From assembly GCA_021234155.1 (NCBI GenBank), contig JAJEKV010000191.1, positions 1 through 64,000 on the forward strand: a DNA stretch of 64,000 nt, in the 5' to 3' direction. Below the pieces are notes generated by a model, which made no database searches, was not told the DNA's origin, and saw nothing but the letters and a program-made list of their open reading frames with translations. The position numbers and the translations under genes are program-made. Numbering within the stretch: the first letter of the stretch is position 1; every line of letters starts with the position of its first letter. Shown here in pieces: positions 48,451-60,400 of this stretch. This stretch comes from Isoetes taiwanensis (Eukaryota; Streptophyta; Lycopodiopsida; Isoetales; Isoetaceae).

Positions 48451-51400
48451 GCGGGATCGAGAGGTTATTCGCATAACCTCCCTAGAGAATATCGCGGGTT
48501 ATTTGCCATGACGTGAGGAGGGAGTAAACCTCCTCTTCACAACATTAATTCACGTTATCTTAAACCCTCAGCTCTCTGAGATTCTACAAATCCAAACCGC
48601 GCCCGCCGATTTGGATCGAGAGGTTATTTCGCATAACCTCTCGAATATTCCCTTTTCAAGTATATTGAGCGGATTATTGTAATAACTTCCCGGATATTTG
48701 TTGGACGAAGAATATTTAAACGCGTTCATGTTTCGCCTTAGCCCCAGCCAGCACCGCCCTTCTACCTGGACGTCTCCGAGGGTCCGAGTCCGATGCTTAT
48801 CCAAAAACAGAAGCCTTGTATCATAGTATGAAAACACAAACACCGACCTCCCTATCATCCTATCATAATCGCTCATGCTTTAAAAGCCTTTTTAGAGCTA
48901 AAAATAATACTGAGTTTGCATCCAAACTTTTGAAGAGCTATTCCTAAGATTAGATGGAATATTTTGGAGTCCATGCAAACCCCGAATGACGAAATTACTT
49001 CTCTGCTTCCTTCGAGAGAGGCATACTCACTACTTTTGGTGATTTGGTTCTTGACTTAAGACATAGCAGGCTTTTACGACAAACTTAATTCCAAGGCCAC
49101 GAGAGAGGCAAGGGAATTTGGAAAAACAAAGTCGAATTCAAAGGCCCACGAAAAACCGCTGATTTAAGCGCCAAAATTAAAATTCCTTATAAGAAAATTT
49201 TGGATTCTCTGTTTCCGGGCGAAGAAGCCATAGCTTAACCGCAGAGGCAAAGTGAAGAGAGGAGAAGGAAGGGTTGGATTTAATGTGTTTATGATGCAGA
49301 TTTGTCTACAATGCGTGAAAGTACGCTCCAAGCATTTACCATTGGTTGGATTTATCAAGATCCACAATATTCAAGAAGAGCGGGCATCGATCGCCTTGCC
49401 CTTTAAATCAGCCTAGTTCTTCTATGAATTTTGTGAAGCTATGAAACAAAGTGTGACAAAAGAACCTCCCCGGACGAGGTTTTAGCGAGGTCAGCCCTCC
49501 ACTCTCGCTGGTCATGACAACATAATAACCTTTCGGCCTCCCCGCGGCGGGTTATCTCTGCCATCACCATTTCGAGATGAGGCTTAACCTCCTCTTCACA
49601 ACATTGGTTACGTTATCTTAAACCTGCTCCTGGAGATTCTACAAATCCAAAACCAGTCCCACTGTTGGATCCGGATAGGTTATTGGCCGCATAACCTCTC
49701 GAATATGTGGGTTATTTGCCATGACTCGTGAGAGGGAGTGGGTAAACCTCCTCTTCACAACATTGGTTCGTTATCTTAAACCTGGCTCCTCGAAGATTCT
49801 ACAAATCCAAATCCGGCCGTTGGATCCGAGAGGTTATTTCAAGATAACCCTCGAATATTCCCTTTTCAAGTATATTGAGTGATTATTGTAATAACTTCCG
49901 GATATTTGTTGTGAAGAATATTCGTACCTTCATGTTTTGCCTTAGCCCCATAGCACTCGCGCTTCAAGGCTTCTCACCGGATGTCTCCGTGGTCCGAGTC
50001 CGATGCTTATCCAAAATCGAAGCCTTGTATCATAGTATGAAAAACACAAACACCGCCACCTCCTATCATAGCCGACCGCTCATGCAGAAAAGCCTTTTTT
50101 AGAGCTAAAAATAATCTGATTTTGCATCCAAACTTTTGAAGAGCTATTAGGCATTAGATGGAATATTTTGGAGTCCATGCAAACTCCGAATGACGAAATT
50201 ACTTTCTGCTTCTTTCAGAGGCATACTCACCGCTTTTGGTGATTTGGTTCTTGACTTAAGACATAGCGGGGCTTTTTAATGACCCAACTTAATTCCAAGG
50301 CCACGAGAGAGAGGCGGGGAATTTGGAAACAAGGGGTTCGAATTCAAAGGCCCAGCAAACGCAGTTTAGCCAAAATTAAAATTCCTTATAAGAAATTTGG
50401 ATTCTCCTCGCTTTTCCGGCGAAGAAGCCATAGCTACCGCAGAGGATGATGAGAGGAGAAGGAAGGGTTGGATTTAATGTGTTTATGATGCGCATTTGTC
50501 TACAATGGTGAAGTCCGCTCCTCCAAGCATTTACCATTGGTTCATTTATCAAGATCCACAATATTCAAGAAGAGCGGGCATCGGTCGCTTTTTGCCCTTT
50601 AAATCCGGGTTCAGTTCTTCTATGAAGCTGTGAAGCTATGAAGCAAAAGCGTGACAAAAGAACCCCTCGGATCGAGGTTTAAGGGAGGTCAACCCTCCAC
50701 TCGGGCGGGTCATGGCAACATAACCTTTTTTTCGGCCTCCCGCGCCGGGTTATCTGCCATCACCGCTTCGAGATGAGGCTTAACCTCCTCTTCACAACAT
50801 TGGTTACGTTATCTTAAACCTCGCTCCTGGAGATTCTACAAATCCAACTAGTCCCCGCCAGATTTGGATCCGAGAGAGGTTATTTCGCATAACCTCTCGA
50901 ATATGGGTTATTTGCCATGACCCGTGAGAGGGAGGGTAAACCTCCTCTTCACAACATTGGTTACGTTATCTTAAACCTCCGCTCCCGGAGATTCTACAAA
51001 TCCAACCGGTCGGCCGTTGGATCCGGAGAGGTTATTTCGCGATAACCTCTCGAATATTCCCTTTTCAAGTATATTCGGTGATTATTGTAATAACTTCAGG
51101 ATATTTGTTGACGTAAGAATATTAAATACCTTCATGTTTTGCCTTAGCCCCATAGCCCTGCCCGCACACGGCTTCTCACGGACGTCTCGGTGCGATCCGA
51201 TGCTTATCCAAAACGAAGCCTTGTATCATAGTATGAAAAACACAACACCGCCAGACCTCCTATCATAGTCGGCCCAATCGCTCATGCCGAAAAGCCTTTT
51301 TAGAGCTAAAAAATACTGATTTTGCATCGAAACTTTTGGAGAGCTATTAGGCATTAGATGGAATATTTTGGAGTCCATGCAAACTCCTGAATAGCGGAAT

Positions 51401-54400
51401 TATTTCTCTGCTTCCTTTCGAGAGGCATACTCCATTGCTTTTGGTGATTTGGTTCTTGACTTAAGACATAGCAGGCTTTTAACAGCCCAGCTTAATTCCA
51501 AGGCCACGAGAAAGGCAGGGGAATTTGGAAACAAGGGAGTCGGAATTCAAAGGCCCAGCAACCGCAGTTTAGCGCCAAAATTAAAATTCCTTAAAGAATT
51601 TTGGATTCTCCGCTTTTTTACGGCGAAGAAGCCATAAAATCAGAGAGGGTGAGCAGAGGAGAAGGAAGGGTTGGATTTAATGTGTTTATGATGCAGATTT
51701 TTCTACAATGCAGAAGTCCGCTCCTCCAAGCATTTACCATTGGTTTGTTTTATCAAGATCTACAATATTCAAGAAGAGCAGGCATCAGACTGCCTTGCCC
51801 TTTAAATCCAGTTCCAGTTCTTCTATGAAGCTGTGAAGCTATGAAGCAAAGTCTGACAAAAGAACCTCCTCGGATCGAGGTTTAAGGGAGGTCAACCCTC
51901 CCCTCTCGTGGGTCATGGCAACATAACCTTTCATCTCGACCGCGTGGGTTATGGCTATCACCCTTCGAGAGGGTTAACCTCCTCTTCACAACATTGGTTA
52001 CGTTATCTTAAACTTCGCTTCCTCGGAGATTCTACAAAATCCAACCAGTCCTAACCATTGGATCGGAGAGAGGTTATTTCGCATAACCCTCCGAATATCG
52101 GAGTTATTTTGCCATGAAGTAGGGAGGGGTTAACCTCCTCTTCACAACGACGTTATTAAACCTCGCTCCTCGGAGATTCTACAAATCCAACCAGTCCCGG
52201 ATACCGTTGATCCGAGAGAGGTTATTTCAAGATAACCTCTCGAATATTCCCTTTCAAGTATATCGAGTGATTATTGTAATAACTTCGGGATATTTGTGAC
52301 GGAAGAATATTGATACCTTCATGTTTTGCCTTAGCGCCATAGCCCTGCCTGCCGCTTGTGCGGGCGTTTTGGATGAGTTTGATGCTTATCCAAAACGAAG
52401 CCTTGTATCATAGTATGAAAAACACAAACACCGCCCCCTCCTACCATAGCCCGACCATTCATGCGGAAAAGCCTTTTTAGAGCTAAAAATAATACGGTTT
52501 TGCATCCAAACTTTTGGAGAGCTATTAGGCATCAGTGGAATATTTTGGAGTCCATACAAACTTCTCATTGATGGAATTACTTTCTGCTTTCCTTCGAGAG
52601 GCACATTCCCGCTTTTGGTGATTTGGTTCTTGACTTAAGACATAGCGGCTTTTAACATTGACTTAATACCAAGGCCATGAGAAAGGATGGGGAATTTGGA
52701 AATAAGGTGAGCCGGAATTCAAAGGCTCAGGAACCGCAGTTTAGCTCCAAAATTAAAATTCCTTAAAAGAAAGCTGGATTCTCTGCGTTTTCGCCGCGAA
52801 AATGCCATAAGGTGGTAGTGAGAGGAGAAGGAAGGGTTGGATTTAATGTGTTTATGATGCTGATTCATCTACAATGCGTGAAGTCCGCTCCTCCAAGCAT
52901 TTACCCTTGGTTTGTTTATCAAGATCCACAATATTCAAGAAAAGCATGCATTAGACTGCCTTGCCCTTTACATCCAGTTCTGGTTCTTCTATGAAGCTAT
53001 GAAGCTATGAAGCAGAGTGTGATAAAGGAACCTCCTCGGATCGAGGTTTAAGGGAGGTCAACCTTCCTCTATCGCGGGTCATGGCAACATAACCCGCATC
53101 TTCGGCCTCCGACCTCGTGCGTGTTATTTGCTATAACCCCTCGAGGCGAGGGTTAACCTCCTCTTCACAACATTGGTTATGTTATCTTAAACCTCGGTCC
53201 CCGGGAGATTCTACAAGTCCAACCGGCCCCGATTTGGATCCAGAGAGTTTATTTCAAGATAACCTCTCGAATATTCCCTTTTCAAGTATATTCGGTGATT
53301 ATTGTAATAACTTCCGGATATTTGTTGTGAAGAATATTCGTACCTTCATGTTTTGCCTTAGCCGCCATAGCCCCGCCTCAAGACACGGCTTCTCGTGGGC
53401 GTTTCTGTGGTCCGAGTCCGATGCTTATCCAAAAGCGAAGCCTTGTATCATAGTATGAAAACACAAACACCACCAGCCTCCTACCATAGCCGGACCGTTC
53501 ATGCCGTAAAATGCCTTTTATAGAGCTAAAAATAATACAGTTTGCATCCAAACTTTTGGAGACTATTAGGCATTAGATGGAATATTTTGGAGTCCATGCA
53601 AACTCACGAATGACATAATTACTTCTTGGCTTTCTTTGAGAGGCACAATCAACGCTTTTGGTGATTTGGTTCTTGACTTAAGACATAGCGAGGCTTTTAA
53701 CACCCCAAATTTTAATTCCAAGTCCATGAGAAAGGATGGGGAATTTGGAAATAAGGGAGCCGGAATTCAAAGGCTCAAAGAACCTTGATTTAGCTCCAAA
53801 ATTAAAATTCCTTAAAAGAAAGTTGGATTCTTTTTCGAAGAAGAAGCCATAAATGCAGAGGCGGTAGAGAGGAGAAGGAAGGGTTGGATTTAGTGTGTTT
53901 ATGATGCATTCATCTACAATGCGGGAAGTCTCGCTTCTCCAAGCATTTACCATTGGTTTGTTTATCAAGATCCACAATATTCAAGAAGAGCATGCATTAG
54001 GCGCTTTGCCCTTTACATCCGGGCCCGGTTCTTCTATGAAGGAAGCTATGAAGCAAAGTGTGATAAAGGAACCTCCGGATCGAGGTTTAAGGGAGGTCAA
54101 CCCTTCCTCATCGCGGGTCATGGCAAAGGGCTTCGGCCTCCCGGCCTCGGGTTATTTGCTATAACCTTTGAAGGCGAGGGTTAACCTCCTCTTCACACCA
54201 TTGGTTACGTTATCTTAAACCTCAACCGGAGATTCTACAAAACCAACCAGTCCGACCGTTGGATCCGAGAGGTTATTTTGAAGATAACCTCGAATATTGT
54301 TTTGTCAAGTATATTCGAAAGTGATTATCGTAATAACTTCCTTGATATTTTTGAAGGACAAAACAAAATAGATATTGCCGCCATAGCGCCCCGCCCGCCA

Positions 54401-57400
54401 GATTCCGTGGACATAGTGGTTTGGGTCCGATGCTTATCCAAAACGAAGCCTTGTATCATAGTATGAAAACACAAACATTGCCGACCTCCTACCATAGCCA
54501 GCCCATTCATGCAAAAAGCCTTTTTAGAGCTAAAAATAATACAGTTTTGCATCCAAACTTTTGGAGAGCTATTCCGGCATTAGATGGAATATTTTGGAGT
54601 CCATGCAAACTCCTGAATGACATAATTACTTCTCTGCTTCCTTTCAGAGGCATACTCACTTCTTTTGGTGATTTGGTTCTTGACTTAAGACATAGCAGGC
54701 TTTTAACAGCCCAGCTTAATTCCAAGGCCACGAGAAAGGCAGGGGAATTTGGAAACAAGGGAGTCGGAATTCAAAGGCCCAGCAACCGCAGTTTAGCGCC
54801 AAAATTAAAATTCCTTATAAGAAATTTGGATTCTCTATTTTTTACGGCGAAAAGAAAGCCATAGCTAACAGATAGAGGCAGTAGCAGAGGAGAAGGAAGG
54901 GTTGGATTTAATGTGTTTATGATGCAGATTTGTCTACAATGCAGGAAGTCTGCTCCTCCAAGCATTTACCATTGGTTCGTTTATCAAGATCCACAATATT
55001 CAAGAAGAGCATGCATAGACGATTTTTTTGCCCTTTAAATCCAGTTCGGTTCTTCTATGAAGCTGTGAAGCTATGAAGCAAAGTGTGACAAAGGAACCTC
55101 CGGATCGAGGTTTAAGGGAGGTCAACCCTCCACTCTGTGGGTCATGACAAATTTGCCTCCCCGGCCTCGGGTTATCTGCCATCACCGCTCGAGATGGCTT
55201 AACCTCCTCTTCACAATACGTTATCTTAAACCCGCTCCCCGGAGATTCTACAAATCCAACCCCAGTCCCGTGGTTGGATCCCGGATAGGTTATTTGCATA
55301 ACCCCAATATCGCGGGTTATTTGCCATGACCCGTGAGAGGGGGTTAACCTCCTCTTCACACCATTGGTTCACGTTATCTTAAACCTCTAATCCCTCCTGA
55401 GATTCTACAAATCCAACCAGTCCCGCATAAATTTGGATCGGAGAGGTTATTTCGCTCTACACATAACCTCTCAATATTCCCTTTTCAAGTATATTCGAAA
55501 GTGATTACCGTAATAACTTCCATGTGGATATTTGTTGATTTCTTTGCGAGAAAGAATATTACGTACCTTCATGTTTTGCCTTAGCCCCATAGCCTGCGCG
55601 CACGACTTCTACGGGCGTTTTCGTGGTGCGAGTCCGATGCTTATCCAAAGCGAAGCCTTGTATCATAGTATGAAAAACACAAAGTTTGCTTGACCTCCTA
55701 CCATGGCCAGCATCGGTTTCATGCCGAAAAAGCCTTTTTAGAGCTAAAATAATTGTGGCTTTTGCATCCAAACTTTTTGGAGAGCTATTAGGCATTAGAT
55801 GGAATATTTTGGAGTCCATGCAAACTCTCGAATGACATAATTACTTCTCTGCTTCCTTTCGTGAGGCATACTCACGCTTTTGGTGATTTGGTTCTTGACT
55901 TAAGACATAGAAGGTTTTAACGGATCTATTAATTCCAAGGCCATGAGAAAGGAGGGGGAATTTGGAAACAAGGAGTCGAATTCAAAGGCCCAAGAACTTT
56001 AAGGCAATTTAGCGCCAAAATTAAAATTCCTTATAAGATGGTTGGATTCTCTCGCTTTTTCATGGTTTGCCCCAGAAGAAGCCATAACTGCAGAGGCGTG
56101 GGATAGAGAGAAGGAAGGGTTGGATTTAATGTGTTTATGATGCCCATTTGTCTACAATGTGAAGTCCGCTCCTCCAAGCATTTACCATTGGTTCGTTTAT
56201 CAAGATCCACAATATTCAAGAAGAGTGTGCATCGACCGCTTTGAGTTTTTAAATCAGTTCAGTTCTTCTATGAAGTCTGTGAAGCTATGAAGCAAAGCGT
56301 GACAAAAGAACCCTCCTGGATCGAGGTTTAGGGAGGTCAACCCTCCACTCTGTGGTCATGGCAACATAACCTTTCGGCCTGAAACGCGGATTATCTGCCA
56401 TCACCCGCTCGAGATGAGGCTTAACCTTCTCTTCACAACATTGGTTACGTTATCTTAAACCTATTCCTGAGATTCTACAAATCCAACCAGTCCCGGCCGT
56501 TGGATCGAGAGAGGTTATTTCGCATAACCTCTCGAACATCTTGAGGTTATTTGCCATGACCCGTGAGAGGGGGGTAAACCTCCTCTTCACAACATTGGTT
56601 ACGTTATCTTAAACCTCGGCTCCTGAGATTCTACAAATCCAACCAGTCGACCGTTGGATCCGGAGAGGTTATTTTAAGATAACCTCTCTAAATATTCCCC
56701 TTTTCAAGTATATTGGTGATTATTGTAATAACTTCCCGGATATTTGTTGACGAAGAATATTCGTACCTTCATGTTTTGCCTTAGCGCCATAGCCTGCCCG
56801 CAAGACGCGGCTTCTCTGGGCGTCTCGTGGTCCGAAGTCCGATGCTTATCCAAAAGCGAAGCCTTGTATCATAGTATGAAAACACAAACACTTGGCCGAC
56901 CTCCTATCATAGCCCGACCGTTCATGCCAGAAAAGCCTTTTTTAGAGCTAAAAATAATACAGTTTTGCGTCCAAACTTTTGGAGAGCTATTCTGGCATCA
57001 GGTGGAATATTTTGGAGTCCATGCAAACTCCTGAATGACGGAATTATTTCTCTGCTTCCTTTCAGAGGCATACTCACTGCTTTTGGTGATTTGGTTCTTG
57101 ACTTAAGACATGGCAGGCTTTTAACAGCCCAGCTTAATTCCAAGGCCATGAGAAAGGATGGGGAATTTGGAAATAAGGGAGCCGGAATTCAAAGGCTCAG
57201 GAACCGCAGTTTAGCTCCAAAATTAAAATTCCTTAAAAGAAAGCTGGATTCTCTGTTTTCTGGCGAAGAAGCCATAAATGCAGAGGCGGTAGCAGAGGAG
57301 AAGGAAGGGTTGGATTTAATGTGTTTATGATGCAGATTCATCTACAATGCAGGAAGTCTGCTTCTCCAAGCATTTACCATTGGTTTGTTTATCAAGATCC

Positions 57401-60400
57401 GCAGTATTCAAGAAGAGCAGGCATCAGACTGCCTTGCCCTTTACATCCAGTTCCGATTCTTCTATGAAGCTGTGAAGCTATGAAGCAGAGTGTGACAAAA
57501 GAACCTCCTCGGACCGAGGTTTAAGAGGAGGTTAAACCTCATCTTGAGCGGGCTATGGCCGACTGGGTTATGTTGCCATGACCCGCGAGAGATTCTACAA
57601 AATCCAACCAGTCCCAACCGCTGGATCCAGAGAGGTTATTTCGCATAACCTCTCGAATATCCCCTTTTCAAGTATATTCGAGTGATTATCGTAATAACTT
57701 CCCGGATATTCGTTGACAGAACGTACCTTCACGTTCTGCCTTAGCCACCATAGCCTGCCCGCACATAGATTCTGTGGACGTTTCCAGGGTCTGGATCCGA
57801 TGCTTATCCAAAACGAAGCCTTGTATCATAGTATAAAAAACACAAACATTGCCAGCCTCCTACCATAGCCTGACCGTTCATGCCAGAAAAGCCTTGCTTA
57901 GAGCTAAAAATAATACAGTTTTGCATCCAAACTTTTGGAGAGCTATTCCGGCATCAGGTGGAAGATTTTGGAGTCCATGCAAACTCTGAATGATGGAATT
58001 ACTTCTCTGCTTCCTTTCAGAGGCACAATCACTGCTTTTGGTGATTTGGTTCTTGACTTAAGACATAGCAGGCTTTTAACAGCCCAGCTTAATACCAAGG
58101 CCACGAGAAAGGAAGGGGAATTTGGAAACAAGAGAGCCAGAATTCAAAGGCTCAGGAACCGCAGTTTACCTCCAAATTTAAAATTCCTTAAAAGAAAGCT
58201 GGATTCTCTGTTTTCTGGCGAAGAAGCCATAACTACAGAGGCGGTAGCAGAGGAGAAGGAAGGGTTGGATTTAATGTGTTTATGATGCAGATTCGTCTAC
58301 AATGCAGGAAGTCTGCTCCTCCAAGCATTTACCCTTGGTTTGTTTATCAAGATCCACAGTATTCAAGAAGAGCATGCATTAGACTGCCTTGCCCTTTACA
58401 TCCAGTTCTGGTTCTTCTATGAAGCTGTGAAGCTATGAAGCAGAGTGTGACAAAGGAACCTCCTCGGATCGAGGTTTAAGGGAGGTCAACCTTCCTCTAT
58501 CGCGGGTCATGGCAACATAACCCGCTCGGCCTCCCGGCCTCGCGTGTTATTTGCCATAACCCGCTCGAGACGAGGGTTAACCTCCTCTTCACACCATTGG
58601 TTACGTTATCTTAAACCTCAGTCCTCGGAGATTCTACAAATCCAACCAGTCCGACCGTTGGATCCAGAGAGGTTATTTCGCATAACCTCTCGAATATTAT
58701 CTTTTCAAGTATATTCGAGTGATTATCGTAATAACTTCCCGGATATTCGTACCTTCACATTCTGCCTTAGCCGCCATAGCGCTTTGCCCGCTTACGCCTT
58801 CGTGGACGTTTCGTGGTCTGGGGTCCGATGCTTATCCAAAGCGAAGCCTTGTATCATAGTATGAAAAACACAAACACCTTGACTTCCTACCATAGCCGAT
58901 GCGGTTCATGCCGAAAAAGCCTTTTTAGAGCTAAAAATAATACGATTTTGCATCCAAACTTTTGGAGAGCTATTAGGCATTAGATGGAATATTTTGGAGT
59001 CCATGCAAACTCCCGAATGACGGAATTACTTCTCTGCTTCCTTTGGAGGCATACTCACTTCTTTTTGGTGATTTGGTTCTTGACTTAAGACATAAGGCTT
59101 TTAATAGTCCGGCTTAATTCCAAGGCCACGAGAAAGGCGGGGAATTTGGAAACAAGGGAGGAGGAATTCAAAGGCCCAAAGAACCGCAGCTTTTTAGCGC
59201 AAAAATTAAAATTCCTTATAAGAAAATTTGGATTCTCTCGTTCGGCGAAGAAGCCATAACCGGCAGAAAGAGGAGGAGAAGGAAGGGTTGGATTTAATGT
59301 GTTTATGATGCAGATTTGTCTACAATGCAGGAAGTCTACTCCTCCAAGCATTTACCATTGGTTTGTTTATCAAGATCTACAATATTCAAGAAGAGCAGGC
59401 ATCAGACTGCCTTGCCCTTTAAATCCAGTTTCGGTTCTTCTATGAAGCTGTGAAGTTATGAAGCAAAGTGTGACAAAAGAACCTCCTCGGATCGAGGTTT
59501 AAGGGAGGTCAACCCTCCCCTCTCGTGGGTCATGGCAACATAACCTGCTCGGCCTCCCGGCCGCGCGGGTTATCTGCCATCACCCGCTCGAGGAGGGTTA
59601 ACCTCCTCTTCACAACATTGGTTACGTTATCTTAAACCTCGCTCCTCGGAGATTCTACAAATCCAACCAGTCCCGACCGTTGGATCCAGAGAGGTTATTT
59701 CGCATAACCTCTCGAATATGCGGGTTATTTGCCATGACCCGTGAGAGGGAGGGTTAACCTCCTCTTCACAACATTGGTTACGTTATCTTAAACCTCGCTC
59801 CTCGGAGATTCTACAAATCCAACCAGTCCCGACCGTTGGATCCAGAGAGGTTATTTCGCATAACCTCTCGAATATTCCCTTTTCAAGTATATTCGAGTGA
59901 TTATTGTAATAACTTCCCGGATATTTGTTGACAGAAGAATATTCGTACCTTCATGTTTTGCCTTAGCCGCCATAGCCTGCCCGCACCGCGGCTTCTCTCG
60001 GGCGTTTCGGGGTCCGAAGTCGATGCTTATCCAAAAACGAAGCCTTGTATCATAGTATGAAAAACACAAAACTTTGCACGACCTCCTACCATAGCCGAAC
60101 CATTCATGCCGTAAATGCCTTTTTAGAGCTAAAAAATAATACAGCTTTTCGTCCAAACTTTTGGAGAGCTATTCCGGCATCAGATGGAATATTTTGGAGT
60201 CCATGCAAACTCCTGAATGACGGAATTACTTCTCGGCTTCTTTTCAGAGGCACAATCACTGCTTTTGGTGATTTGGTTCTTGACTTAAGACATAGCAGGC
60301 TTTTAACAGCCCAGCTTAATGCCAAGGCCATGAGAAAGGATGGGGAATTTGGAAATAAGGGAGCCGGAATTCAAAGGCTCGGGAAATATGTATTTAGCTC

